The notes under the pieces are model-generated. The model saw only the letters and a program-made list of their open reading frames with translations. It was not told the origin of the DNA and ran no database searches. A program made the position numbers and the translations under genes. Below, in pieces: positions 8,611 to 18,005 of a stretch of DNA of 64,000 bases. Each line of letters begins with the position of its first letter. Positions within the stretch are counted from its first letter, which is position 1. Source of the stretch: Candidatus Pelagisphaera phototrophica (GTDB taxonomy: Bacteria > Verrucomicrobiota > Verrucomicrobiia > Opitutales > Opitutaceae). Location of the stretch: positions 3,224,001 through 3,288,000 of the forward strand of contig NZ_CP076039.1 of the NCBI RefSeq assembly GCF_014529625.1. Direction: 5' to 3'.

Positions 8611-10218
8611 TCACGCCCCTCCTCTTCGATTCCGTTCCCGAGCTTGGCGCTTCATTTCTACAAAATCAGGATCCTCCTCAGGAACCTCATATTGATCCCT
8701 CAAACGACCGAGTTCTTTCTCAAGCGATTTGACTATACTGGCATATTCAGGATTCGTATACACATTATTCAATTCGTTGTGATCTTTTTCGATGTCGAAC
8801 AACTCCCACTCACCAGTCTGGTAATAATGGATAAGCTTTTGCTTTCCATTAGTAACGCCGTAATGCCGAGCCACACTGTGGCCACCCGGAAACTCGTAGT
8901 AGTGGTAGTAAAACGTGTCGCGCCAGTTCCTGGGCGTTTTTCCTTTCAAAATTGGCACGAGGCTTTCGCCCTGCATATCGCTCGGTATCGCTACTCCCGC
9001 CAACTCCAAAAAGGTTTCAGCAAAGTCCAAATTGGATACAATGTCACTGTTCACCGATCCCGCCTTCGTCTGCCCCGGCCAACGAACAAGCAACGGTGTC
9101 TTGAGCGACTCTTCATACATCCACCGCTTGTCAAACCAACCATGCTCACCTAGATACCAACCCTGATCCGAGGCGTAAATGACAACCGTATTTTCCGCCA
9201 AACCGGACTCATCCAAGTAATCAAGTACTTCTCCAATGCCGTCGTCCACGGATTTCACACAACGCAGATAGTCTTTTACGTAGCGCTGGTATTTCCACTG
9301 CATGATTTCCTTCTCAGACAAATTAGGCTTCGCCTTGAGGTAGGCCCCGTTCTTCGGTCCATAGGCGGCATTCCATTGAGCCAATTGCTCCGGGGTGAAA
9401 TTCCGAGGTTGCGTCAACTTTAGATCCCTATCGTTGAGGTGGGCCTTGATCTCCATCGCCTGATTGTAGGCCGGTGAAGCGCGGGTCGCATAGTCGTCGT
9501 AGAGCGTTTCCGGTTCGGGGACCGTGACATCGTCCAACCAAGTTAAGTACTTAGGAGCGGGTTCCCAATTTCTATGCGGCGCCTTGTGCTGGTACATCAA
9601 CATGAATGGCTTGTCCTCCTCGCGATCGTTCTTCAGCCAATCGAGCGTCTTTTCCGTGATTATCTCCGTAGTGTATCCCGTATGTTCACGGGTTACCACT
9701 TTCCCATTCTCATCCGTCGTTTTCATAGGCGGATTGTAATAAGGTCCTTGTCCTACCAATACATCAAAGTAGTCGTATCCCTGCGGGGTTGATGCCAGGT
9801 GCCACTTGCCAACTACCGCGGTTTGGTAGCCTTCTTTTTGGAGAAGCTTGGGAAACGTCTGCTGGTCGCCATTAAAAACAATCCCATTTACCGCAAAACC
9901 ATTGATGTGGCTGTACTTTCCCGTCTGAATCACCGCCCGACTGGGTCCACAAATGGCATTCGTCACATAGCAACGATTGAACATCATCCCTTCTTTCGCC
10001 AGTCGGTCCATGTTTGGCGTCGTAATACGCTCGGGGTCATACGCGCTCAATGCCTGTTGGCAGTGATCATCGGAGAATATAAAAACAATATTGGGACGAT
10101 CGCCTGCAGTGCCAAAAGCCAGATCACTCGACAAGGCAGCGATAGTCGCAAAAATTAGACTCGTCAAACGAATCAAGGGATAGGGCCGATTACAGGACAG
10201 TGGGTTTATTTCTTTCAT
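8611..10218 (-). CDS. secreted type I sulfatase, GlcNAc-6-sulfatase-like (CGPSR)
   Basis: A 535-residue sulfatase. The N-terminus carries a signal-like stretch (LTSLIFATIAALSSDLAFG) after a polar lead, so the true start could be slightly internal. Metal ligands are SDD at 49-51 and the formylglycine site CGPSR is at 90-94. GKWHLAS follows, then a characteristic YASDQGWYLGEHGWFDKR and MYEESLKTPLLVRWPG. This pattern is typical of the group containing mucin-desulfating and N-acetylglucosamine-6-sulfatases. That hints at a 6-O-sulfated hexosamine or similar substrate, but substrate assignment from motifs is uncertain. The C-terminus is rich in Arg and Glu. It stands alone between palindromic sequence and a gene-free gap. 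Confidence 0.92.
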   Translation of the reverse strand: MKEINPLSCNRPYPLIRLTSLIFATIAALSSDLAFGTAGDRPNIVFIFSDDHCQQALSAYDPERITTPNMDRLAKEGMMFNRCYVTNAICGPSRAVIQTGKYSHINGFAVNGIVFNGDQQTFPKLLQKEGYQTAVVGKWHLASTPQGYDYFDVLVGQGPYYNPPMKTTDENGKVVTREHTGYTTEIITEKTLDWLKNDREEDKPFMLMYQHKAPHRNWEPAPKYLTWLDDVTVPEPETLYDDYATRASPAYNQAMEIKAHLNDRDLKLTQPRNFTPEQLAQWNAAYGPKNGAYLKAKPNLSEKEIMQWKYQRYVKDYLRCVKSVDDGIGEVLDYLDESGLAENTVVIYASDQGWYLGEHGWFDKRWMYEESLKTPLLVRWPGQTKAGSVNSDIVSNLDFAETFLELAGVAIPSDMQGESLVPILKGKTPRNWRDTFYYHYYEFPGGHSVARHYGVTNGKQKLIHYYQTGEWELFDIEKDHNELNNVYTNPEYASIVKSLEKELGRLRDQYEVPEEDPDFVEMKRQARERNRRGGA

Positions 10219-10551
10219 TTTTGGGATCTCGCAGATTTCGGGAAAACTAGATCTAGGTTTGACTCAGTGATTCCATTATTACCGTTTCAGATCAAGCTTT
10301 AGACGGCAAATCGCTCGATTACTCAAATCAGCATAATTTGGGACAAAATCGGACGAATTTAATTGACGGAAAACGTATTCCTAAACGAGGGCAAAAAGAT
10401 AAGGTAAAAAGATTGGGGTAATTTTATTGATATCAATTGAAAGAAGCAGCTTAGAACTTACTTCTTCATTAGCCAAGGATAGAATTTCTAGTTGGTGAAC
10501 CTCGGTTCCTTTTACATAATTGTGGATCAAGGAGAAAACGCATCACACTAT
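10219..10551. other. gene-free gap
   Basis: About 330 AT-rich bases between a sulfatase and a permease on the same strand. No coding frame, strong hairpin or repeat is evident. It probably holds the promoter of the sulfatase at 8611-10218. Confidence 0.4.
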
Positions 10552-11460
10552 TTAGCTCATTAGTGTCACTACGATGGCTACGGTCATCATTGCGGCGCCA
10601 GCCAAGCGCATCCCCATCACTTCACCGCCTAGATTCTGCTCTGTATTTTGAAACCAATGACCGATCAACCAGACTGCCAATACACTCCAAAGCCCTCGGG
10701 CACTGTAAATAACATTGATCGAAGTGGCATCTCCAAAAAGTGCGACCGAAGTGACCAGCGATATGGCCTGCAGCCCCATCAGGAGTGCCCCTCCCACGAG
10801 CCATGGCCAGGCCTTTTTAGGTATGGCCCGGATGGGTTCTTTAAAAAGCGGGATAAAGCCCAGTGACAGTCCCCCGCACATCCCCAGCATGATGGGAAGG
10901 AATCTCCCCGCTCCCCATGCAGGGGCCCACTTTTGCACCAGCACGTCAAACAAGGCGTAGGAAATTGCGGCCAGCAAGGCGATTAAAATGGTCCGACCCA
11001 CTTGAGACGGCTCTCTGACGGAACCAACCGTTTCAATCGACTTCCGCCCAGGTCTAAAACTCAGCAATCCAATGGCAGCGAATGTCAGTACCGCCGACAG
11101 CCAAAGCTCCCAGGGAATTTCAATGCCCAGTACCAGAACACTCAACCAGGCCACGCTGATCGTCTTTACCCCCATCGTGGGTGTAGCGATGGAAACGTCC
11201 CCTTTCTCCAAGGCGAGAAAGGTTAGCACTTGGCCACTGAAGAAAGCTACCGCTACCAGGAGCGGCTGCCACAATAGAGAAAGCTCAATGGGGGGACCTC
11301 CCAGCGGCAGTAGGGCGAGGAAGATTATCGCAGTAACCATATTCACAACGAAACTGGTCCGCCAGATCCCGACCCGGAAGCTTGTCGCGCGCTTGAGCAG
11401 TAGCATCGCCACTACAAAAGTGACGCTACTAATAAGCGGGAATAGCAGGTAGAGTTTCAT
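10552..11460 (-). CDS. DMT/EamA-family permease
   Basis: A 302-residue protein from the ATG at 11458-11460 (MKLYLLFPLISSVTFVVAML), which places the first membrane segment at the N-terminus. A longer reading from a TTG at 11503-11505 adds 15 polar residues and is less likely. About ten hydrophobic segments fall in two similar halves, the layout of EamA/DMT permeases. LEKGDVSIATPTMGVKT in the first half and GDATSINVIYSARGLW in the second are typical helix 4 and helix 9 positions. The family moves metabolites, sugars or amino acids across the inner membrane. Nothing shows which. It lies among sulfatases, so a role in export or import of island-related metabolites is possible. Confidence 0.8.
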   Translation of the reverse strand: MKLYLLFPLISSVTFVVAMLLLKRATSFRVGIWRTSFVVNMVTAIIFLALLPLGGPPIELSLLWQPLLVAVAFFSGQVLTFLALEKGDVSIATPTMGVKTISVAWLSVLVLGIEIPWELWLSAVLTFAAIGLLSFRPGRKSIETVGSVREPSQVGRTILIALLAAISYALFDVLVQKWAPAWGAGRFLPIMLGMCGGLSLGFIPLFKEPIRAIPKKAWPWLVGGALLMGLQAISLVTSVALFGDATSINVIYSARGLWSVLAVWLIGHWFQNTEQNLGGEVMGMRLAGAAMMTVAIVVTLMS

Positions 11461-11725
11461 TGAGTCTCGTTTTGGATCGGAACGCAAAACCGGGTACAGC
11501 GACAATGAATTCCCTATCGCGCCATCCTATACTCAAGGCGAGAAGTCTTTTCACTGGCTCAGCCCCTAACCCAGCCGATCCCGAATCGAATCTGTGAACA
11601 CAAATTTTCTATAGCCGATACGCTCTACGATTGGGCAGCAGAAATGCGTACTGGATTTAGGGATTGTGCTTCCACCCTCTATCCAATTATACCATTTTTT
11701 TTGACCCCCTCTTACCCACACCACT

Positions 11726-13168
11726 GTGAAACGACTGCTAGCCCTTATCACCCTAACAATCTCGTCTACTCAGCTTTTCGGAGCCAAACCTAATTTTGTC
11801 TTCATTTTCGCGGACGACATGGGCTGGACCGGAACCTCAGTAGAAATGATACCCGGAGACTCACGCACCAAAAGCGATTATTACCATACGCCCAACCTTG
11901 AGAAACTCGCTTCCATGGGAATGCGATTTTCCGCCAGTTATGCCCCTGCTGCCATGTGCACACCCAGCCGGGCGGCGGTATTGACCGGAAAGACCCCAGC
12001 TGAGATCCACATTACCTCACCAGAATCTGGTTTGGGATCACCCGCACACAAGATGCGACCTCCGAGACAGCTGCAAGAGTTTCCAGAATCAGAGACATCG
12101 ATCGCCGAAGCACTGAAGCCGGCTGGATATGCGAGTGCCTACTTTGGCAAATGGCATCTAGGCGAAGGAAACCCGGGCCAACATGGATTCGATGTTCATG
12201 ACGGCTCCACATCGAACGACACTCCTGCAAACTCGGGACCCGACAACCCCAAAGACATTTTTGGAATCAACGAGAGAGGCATCGCCTTCATGAGGGAAAA
12301 TGTTGAAGCCAATCGGCCCTTCTACCTTCAGCTCTTTCACTACGCTGTCCATGGACCCACTGCCACCAAAGCGGAGTCCGAGACCCACTTCGGAGAGCTA
12401 TCTAAAGGAGAGCGGCACAAAGACTCCGCTTTCGCCGGCATGACATGGGATCTCGACGTTAGCATTGGCTCCGTTATGGCGGAACTCGAAAGGCTCAACA
12501 TCGCCGACAATACATACGTGATTTTCATGTCGGACAACGGCGGTCCCAGTAATCCGAGGTTTGGCCCCTTGAACAACGCCCCCCTCAACATGGGCAAAAC
12601 AACTCTCTACGAGGGCGGCATTAGAGTTCCCTTCATTGTCAAAGGTCCCGGGATTTCTGCGAACAGCCACAGCAGAGAGTCAGTCACCGGTTGTGATCTT
12701 TTCCCAACTTTCTGTGAATGGGCCGGAGTGAAGGTAGCCCACAAAATAGAAGGGAAAAGCCTCGCATCGCTGCTCACCAGCAAGTCCCAATCAATCGATC
12801 GAGAAGGTGTCCCCTTGCTTTTCCATTTCCCACACTACTTCTATGGACCCAACGCTGTTCCCAGCACGGCTATCATCGCCGGAAACCTAAAGCTAATTAA
12901 ATTTTGGGAATCCAACAGCTACAAGCTATTCAATCTAGATGAAGATCTCGGCGAGAAGAATGACCTCGCAGAAACGCATCCTGAGAAACTGAAAGAGCTC
13001 GTAGCTGTAATGAACAATCGCCTACGATCAGTGAACGCCCAACTTCCCATAGTCAACCCTGACTACGATCCTAACGCCCCTCTACCGGAACGGCCCGGTT
13101 CCCGATGGCGAGGACAAGGGACTAGACCTGGCGGAGGAAGACCCGGAGGGCCGGGGATTGCTAATTAG
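11726..13168 (+). CDS. secreted type I sulfatase (CTPSR)
   Basis: A 480-residue sulfatase starting at a GTG (11726-11728) directly before a good signal peptide (KRLLALITLTISSTQLFGA). It has FADDMG metal ligands, formylglycine site CTPSR at 78-82, GKWHLGEGN and FMSDNGGPSN. A tail rich in Gly, Arg and Pro (RPGSRWRGQGTRPGGG) ends the protein, which is unusual for the family and may be a flexible linker or surface-contact tail. It is the only sulfatase of the first block on the plus strand and therefore must have its own promoter. GG-containing DNG motifs of this type are common among arylsulfatase A-like enzymes; the substrate is unknown. Confidence 0.94.
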   Translation: MKRLLALITLTISSTQLFGAKPNFVFIFADDMGWTGTSVEMIPGDSRTKSDYYHTPNLEKLASMGMRFSASYAPAAMCTPSRAAVLTGKTPAEIHITSPESGLGSPAHKMRPPRQLQEFPESETSIAEALKPAGYASAYFGKWHLGEGNPGQHGFDVHDGSTSNDTPANSGPDNPKDIFGINERGIAFMRENVEANRPFYLQLFHYAVHGPTATKAESETHFGELSKGERHKDSAFAGMTWDLDVSIGSVMAELERLNIADNTYVIFMSDNGGPSNPRFGPLNNAPLNMGKTTLYEGGIRVPFIVKGPGISANSHSRESVTGCDLFPTFCEWAGVKVAHKIEGKSLASLLTSKSQSIDREGVPLLFHFPHYFYGPNAVPSTAIIAGNLKLIKFWESNSYKLFNLDEDLGEKNDLAETHPEKLKELVAVMNNRLRSVNAQLPIVNPDYDPNAPLPERPGSRWRGQGTRPGGGRPGGPGIAN

Positions 13169-13246
13169 TCTATTCCGAATAGCCCATTGAAAGATGAACC
13201 TTCAACCAACTGCTTAGCTGAAGAGCACGCAGCAAAGGAGCGGTTC

Positions 13247-13280
13247 ACACCGCGATTAACTGGATCCGAGATCGCGGTGT
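13247..13280. repeat. hairpin after the sulfatase gene
   Basis: Exact 10-base inverted arms (ACACCGCGAT and ATCGCGGTGT) surround a 14-base loop, 78 bases after the stop of the plus-strand sulfatase. There is no T run, so it is either a processing/stability hairpin or a member of the dispersed repeat families rather than a classical terminator. Confidence 0.5.
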
Positions 13281-13349
13281 AAAACTGCTGCTACATTTGC
13301 GAAATCACTTTTACTGACTCGTACCCTTAGTATCGAGAGTTGGATCATT

Positions 13350-14504
13350 TCAAGCGAAGGTCTTCACCCACTGGGCCATGCCCTGATTGGCCTCGCGAAT
13401 GAGATTGTTATTCTCCGTATCCGGCTCTTCTTGTTCGCCTAGCAGACCTCTAGCTCGCTGCCTGTTGCGTAAATAGGCTCCACACAGATGGGCACCCACT
13501 GCTCCTTTGTTCTTTTTCAATCCCTCGAGCATTTCCGAGTACCAAGTACCGCTATTCTCCTTGTACTTATCTGTTGGATATCGACCCGTATGATCATGTA
13601 TCTCCACCCCCTGAGCACCATCGGCCCAGAGCACTGGCCGACCGGTCTTCATGTGCCATTCCGCTAGATGCGTTGCCGGGTCTTTGAAATCCTGAAAGGA
13701 AATGACATCAACTAAGCCTTCGGAGGCATTCACGACCTCCATTGGCAAGGGCATATTCGCCTCATAGCGGTCTCCCATGATTAAGTGATTAGGATCGTAG
13801 CGTTTGATCGCATCGTGGGCAACTTGATAATAGTGGCGGGCCAAGTCGTAGACCGCTTTCCTGCCCGCTTCGGATTTGAGCTTGTCCGGATCGAACATGG
13901 GCCCCCGCCATTTATTGTGAGGTCTGTTCCAAGTCCAAGTGGGACAATCCGAGTACCAGTAACCAATCAGATTGGGGTCATCACGAAAACGCGTGCAGTT
14001 GCTCCGAGCCACATAATCACACCAGTCCTCAAAAGCGGAACTTCGCAGATCGGCGTTTTTATGCCATGGGTTCCAGGAATGCGTTTCGATAAACGGCAGC
14101 ATATGGAAGTACGGCATATTCAAGGCCTGATACTCCTCGTATGTCCAGTTCGCCGAATGGGCCTGCTGCTTCACGGTAACCTCTTGGACCCAGCCTACGG
14201 AATTGAAACCCCAATCCTTCAAATGCGGCACCACCCCTTCCTTAATCCAACGGATCTGGTCATTGCCGTACTTCTCTTTCCAAATGTGTTCATTCTCCGG
14301 ATACCGCAGCGTAGCGGAATCGAAATGGTTTAGGGCGACTGAAAAAAACGGGTTTCCTTTTGGATCCTTAAAGAGCCATCGCCCTTTAACCTTTCCAAGA
14401 GTGAAGTAGGACTTTGACGAGGTTGCCGAAAAAATATTAGGGAATGAAGCCGCAGTGAATACACTAGCTGTCGCAGATTTAATAAAGGTCCTTCGATTAG
14501 TCAT
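13350..14504 (-). CDS. Tat-exported TIM-barrel protein related to agarase-like glycoside hydrolases
   Basis: A 384-residue protein with a Tat signal (NRRTFIKSATASVFTAASFP). Next comes GRWLFKDPKGNPFFSVALNH, the opening typical of GH50/agarase-like proteins, where residues like GRWWFVDPDG introduce the barrel. DDPNLIGYWYSDCPTW (175-190) aligns with the strand-4 segment that in active members reads roughly DPNLIGYFxDNELPW. Here the catalytic NE is replaced by DC (186-187). The later RPVLWADGAQG aligns with the nucleophile region but has Asp instead of Glu. It could therefore be a non-catalytic carbohydrate-binding relative, an enzyme with altered chemistry, or a different clan. It lies between two sulfatases and probably acts on the same polysaccharide. 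Confidence 0.65.
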   Translation of the reverse strand: MTNRRTFIKSATASVFTAASFPNIFSATSSKSYFTLGKVKGRWLFKDPKGNPFFSVALNHFDSATLRYPENEHIWKEKYGNDQIRWIKEGVVPHLKDWGFNSVGWVQEVTVKQQAHSANWTYEEYQALNMPYFHMLPFIETHSWNPWHKNADLRSSAFEDWCDYVARSNCTRFRDDPNLIGYWYSDCPTWTWNRPHNKWRGPMFDPDKLKSEAGRKAVYDLARHYYQVAHDAIKRYDPNHLIMGDRYEANMPLPMEVVNASEGLVDVISFQDFKDPATHLAEWHMKTGRPVLWADGAQGVEIHDHTGRYPTDKYKENSGTWYSEMLEGLKKNKGAVGAHLCGAYLRNRQRARGLLGEQEEPDTENNNLIREANQGMAQWVKTFA

Positions 14505-14535
14505 GTTCTTCGATTATTATGGAAAAGGAGCACAC

Positions 14536-14586
14536 ACTGGCTCAGTCCTACGACTGTGCCTCAATTTGCTAAAGGACTGAGCCAGT
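14536..14586. repeat. hairpin with exact 14-base arms
   Basis: ACTGGCTCAGTCCT is repeated inverted as AGGACTGAGCCAGT around a 23-base loop. It lies between the stop of the sulfatase at 14646 (minus strand) and the start of the agarase-like gene. It could terminate the sulfatase transcript, although no T run follows, or be another dispersed hairpin element. Confidence 0.6.
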
Positions 14587-14645
14587 CCCTCCCTACCCTA
14601 CGATTTTCTTGTCCGTAGATCGCAGCTTACGAGCACTCCTATACA

Positions 14646-16289
14646 CTAATTGTGGCCGTCTTTGAAATTCTTCTTTGACGGCTTTGGGTATACACCGACT
14701 TGGTTTGCCCAAGCAAGCCATTGCTTGGAAAGCTGGGAAACCTTCTCGGGATGCGTTGCTGACAAATCGTTCGTTTCCGTCCGGTCATTTTCCAAGTCAT
14801 ACAGCTCCCATTTGCTCGCATCGGGTCCGTCGAAAACGGAAACTTTTGTACCCACGAGTTTCCAGTCGCCTTGAATCAAGGCTGCATTGTCTTCGTGTTC
14901 GAGATACAGAGGATCTTTTCGCTTAAGTGACTTGCCTTCAAAAATGGTTTCAAGTGAAACGCCGCTGAGCGGCGGTATCTTATTCCCTCTGTAGTTGCTC
15001 GGGTACTTCGCCTTTGCTAATGAAATGAAGGTTGGCATAAAGTCTGGAAGATAGGCCGCATCACCCACCATAGAACCGCCTTTCTTTATTCCTTTGGGCC
15101 AATGAGCAACAAGAGGTGTGGAGATTCCTCCTTCATGCGTATAGTGCTTAAACTTTTGAAAAGGAGTATTAGACGCATTCGCCCAATTTCCCCCATAACT
15201 AGGACCCGCTCCGTAGGTCGCTTCCCATTTCTCCAAATCGAACGGATCCGTTTTTCCGCCCAGCGTGCCCCCTTCGGCACAGCCACCATTGTCGGTCAGA
15301 AAGAGGATCAGTGTATTATCATATTGGTCGTTCTTTTTCAGGTGCTCGACGAGCTTTCCGATATTCTGATCCATTCGGTCAATCATGGCAGCGTAGAAAG
15401 CCATTCGCATGTCCATTTCCCGTTGCTTTTCTGTATTCAGAGAGTCCCACGCAACGTCATAGCGCTCCGACAATTTCCACTTCGGATCAATCAGCCCGAT
15501 TTCAATTTGCCTTTTGAGCCGCTGCTCGCGGAGCTTATCCCATCCCATCATGTATTTACCCACATATTTCTGGACTTCCTCCTGATGGGCGTGGAGGGGC
15601 CAATGCGGCGAGGTATAGGCGAGGTACAGGAAAAATGGCCGGTCTTGTTCCGCTTTTTCTTCGGAGAGAAACTGTATCGCGTAGTCGGTGAAAGCGTCCG
15701 TCGTGTAAAAGCGTCGGTCGGTTGTACTCTTCGGATTCTCGATAGGCTCATTCCCTAAGAACATTCCGCGTGGGTGCTCCGGATAGAAAAAGTTCGTCGC
15801 GCCCGATAGACAGCCATAATACTTCTCAAAGCCCCGCTGTAGCGGGCGTAACTCATGCCTGTCCATCCCGAGATGCCACTTGCCACTCATCAATGTGGCG
15901 TAGCCTGCCGGCTTTAGAACCTCGGCAACCGTCACGCAGTCTTTGTTGAGGACCCCCCGGTAATTAGGAAAGTCGGGGCCCGCATCGTGATTAAGCGTTC
16001 CGGGAGGATTCGTCATATGGCCAATCCCAGTTTCATGGGGATGGAGCCCGGTCATCAACGAAGCGCGTGTGGGGCAACAGCGAGCACTGTTGTAGAACTG
16101 CTTGAAACGCAGGCCATTCTCGGCAAGAGCATCGATATTCGGCGTTTCAATCTCACCTCCGTAGCAACCGATATCCGAGTATCCCATGTCATCCGCGAGG
16201 ATTACGATTATATTGGGGCGTTCGTCCGCTGTCAAATAAGGGAGACCGATGAGAGCAATTAAAAGAAGGGAGCAGATGAAATTGGACAT
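14646..16289 (-). CDS. secreted type I sulfatase (CCPTR), arylsulfatase S1_4-like
   Basis: The ATG at 16287-16289 starts a 547-residue protein with signal peptide MSNFICSLLLIALIGLPYLT. An upstream in-frame extension of 25 residues is polar and unlikely. LADDMGYSDIGCYGGEIETPNID is followed by formylglycine site CCPTR at 71-75, GKWHLGMDRH and FLTDNGGCAEGG. The CCPTR site, IGCYGGEIETP and the long insert around WDKLREQRLKRQ match the abundant arylsulfatase group often classed S1_4, whose members vary in substrate. Its C-terminus (WELYDLENDRTETNDL) is complete. The gene points away from the Nramp pseudogene side and is followed by a strong hairpin. Confidence 0.94.
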   Translation of the reverse strand: MSNFICSLLLIALIGLPYLTADERPNIIVILADDMGYSDIGCYGGEIETPNIDALAENGLRFKQFYNSARCCPTRASLMTGLHPHETGIGHMTNPPGTLNHDAGPDFPNYRGVLNKDCVTVAEVLKPAGYATLMSGKWHLGMDRHELRPLQRGFEKYYGCLSGATNFFYPEHPRGMFLGNEPIENPKSTTDRRFYTTDAFTDYAIQFLSEEKAEQDRPFFLYLAYTSPHWPLHAHQEEVQKYVGKYMMGWDKLREQRLKRQIEIGLIDPKWKLSERYDVAWDSLNTEKQREMDMRMAFYAAMIDRMDQNIGKLVEHLKKNDQYDNTLILFLTDNGGCAEGGTLGGKTDPFDLEKWEATYGAGPSYGGNWANASNTPFQKFKHYTHEGGISTPLVAHWPKGIKKGGSMVGDAAYLPDFMPTFISLAKAKYPSNYRGNKIPPLSGVSLETIFEGKSLKRKDPLYLEHEDNAALIQGDWKLVGTKVSVFDGPDASKWELYDLENDRTETNDLSATHPEKVSQLSKQWLAWANQVGVYPKPSKKNFKDGHN

Positions 16290-16505
16290 GGTAAGCTTTG
16301 ATGACCATGAATGGGGACTTTCGCAACGGGAATCCATCAACGATGACCTATCGGCTATCCACACAATTCTGAAAACGGCAAAAAACCAGAAAGTAGCCGC
16401 AGTTCAATAAACACAGCATACTCAGAAAACCTTTCCCTATCCAGCTATTACATTTAAAACTCCATTCGTGTAAGCGATTTTTTCATATACCTTGCTAGCC
16501 GTAAT

Positions 16506-17555
16506 CTAGGCCAGCACGCAGGACAAGAGAAACCCGATGGATGCTACGGCTAGAATCCAACGTGGCACTTTCTGTTCACCAGAGAGTTGTGGACGGGTTC
16601 CCAAATAAAGTAAGGCCAGCGCTAGAACTTGAATTCCGAGAACCGTAAGCGCCTGAGCAAATGTGATCAAGTGCACGACGCTGCCCTCTCTTAGCAAGGA
16701 GGAGATGGCAACCCCCATTCCCACTACAAGAGCGAGAGTCGTTAGATGACGGGGAGTGGTATCGCTCAAATTCGACCCTTTTCCTATGGCGTCCGACATT
16801 ACGGTACCTCCGATAATTGCGTTCACCAGGAAGGAACTTTTGGCCCATGCTAATATTCCAATGCAGAAAATCCCCTTGGCAAAGCTGCCAAACAACGGCT
16901 CCAACTGGCGGGCCACCTCCCCTACCGAAGAAAGGACGATCGCCGAAGGATGACCGTAGAACGTCCGCCACGCGGTCAGCAAAATGACCGCGGTTAACAG
17001 TCACAGTATTGAAATACTGACTACTGTATCGGCAACTCCTTTTTGAATATCGTGCAGGCCCCAACCTTTTTGTTTGACCAAGTAGGCATGGTAAAACGCG
17101 CCCACCACCGAGAACGTCGTACCAATCATCGCGAGCAACGGAAGCCATTCATGGCCGTCGTCGCTTATTAAAGGGACGTAGCTTCTAGGACTTGAGAAGA
17201 CCACAATCATATTAGCCAAGAACGCCAGTATCATGATACCAACGAGGACCTTCATGATTCTTTCAACGAAACTGTAGAGATTTCTGAACGAATACAGGCA
17301 AAAGATGATAAGAAAATTTACCGCCATCAAGATGCCCGTCATCGCCCCGTCCCCTAGCGTATCGTCTCCCAGCATGGGCTCCAACCCTCCAATCAAAGCG
17401 ATGTTATTGGATGACTGAAACAAGGCGACCAAGGTAAACAAGACACCCCCAACTAAAACGGATACGGGACGTCCCAATTGGTCGGCCAACTCCGTACACA
17501 GGCTTTTTTCATAAACCACGCCCAACCGTGCGGCGAGCGCGACCATGGCGATCCT
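16506..17555 (-). pseudogene. broken Nramp-like divalent metal transporter
   Basis: A single frame reads from MVALAARLGVVYEKSL at 17546 through membrane segments to FLLSCVLA at 16506. It is cut by one TGA at 17001-17003 (ISIL, stop, LLTAVILL); the frame on both sides of the stop is continuous. TTFSVVGAFYHAYLVKQKGW matches the helix-6 region of Nramp-related transporters of this phylum. The N-terminal part with helix 1 and its metal-binding motif is missing: upstream of 17555 the sequence abruptly becomes an unrelated fragment. The gene is therefore both truncated and interrupted and should be inactive. The alternative of Sec readthrough is very unlikely given the 5' loss. Confidence 0.75.
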
Positions 17556-17579
17556 CAGGGTACGACATCGATATCAGCG

Positions 17580-17660
17580 GTCCCCGACACAGGCTCCGCA
17601 GCAGCTCTTCTCGGAGTTGGGGTTGTGGCTCTTGCCTTTACTAGGCGCAGGCTGGGTTAA
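17580..17660 (+). pseudogene. orphan C-terminal sorting signal (VPD/PEP-CTERM type)
   Basis: On the plus strand 26 codons end in a stop and read VPDTGSAAALLGVGVVALAF followed by TRRRLG. This is the three-part layout of the VPDSG/PEP-CTERM sorting tails of Verrucomicrobia: a VPDxG motif, a hydrophobic helix and an Arg cluster. No body of a surface protein precedes it. The sequence immediately upstream is the truncated Nramp gene on the opposite strand. It marks a rearrangement junction where two genes lost their main parts. Confidence 0.65.
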
Positions 17661-18005
17661 GAATAGCTTCAGAAGTCCTTTGAGGGACAATTTTCTCTGG
17701 GGGCACTTGATCCATATACATTACAGGGCGGTCTCCCCCGCGACCCCCTCCCCCTTGTCCATTTTCAGCGGGAGCAGTGGCTGCGAAAGCCTCCTATCAT
17801 AGTGCTGACAAAAAGCTTTTGGTGGCAGCTATACGGCAGTTTGCGTTTATTTCATCGCTTAAACATAACCAAAAACTAATTATAAACTGCTTTATATCAG
17901 TATTTTATACAATATATAACGGGAATTTTATCTAATGAAACGGGATCATGCAATCAAGGAAACCGAACGCATCCGGTTAGTAAAAGGTTGATTACATAGA
18001 TTTAC
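17661..18005. other. gene-free, partly AT-rich gap
   Basis: About 345 bases between the sorting-signal fragment and the isomerase. The right half is strongly AT-rich (around 17860-17935), which may include promoter sequence. No coding frame is recognised. Confidence 0.35.

Noticed and set aside
17001-17003. In-frame TGA of the Nramp gene as a selenocysteine or recoding signal
   Set aside because: No recoding hairpin evident, position is inside a membrane helix, and the gene has also lost its 5' end.
16576-17148. 190-codon open frame on the minus strand
   Set aside because: It overlaps the Nramp pseudogene in a different frame. The Nramp frame, despite its stop, has the membrane segments and family motifs.
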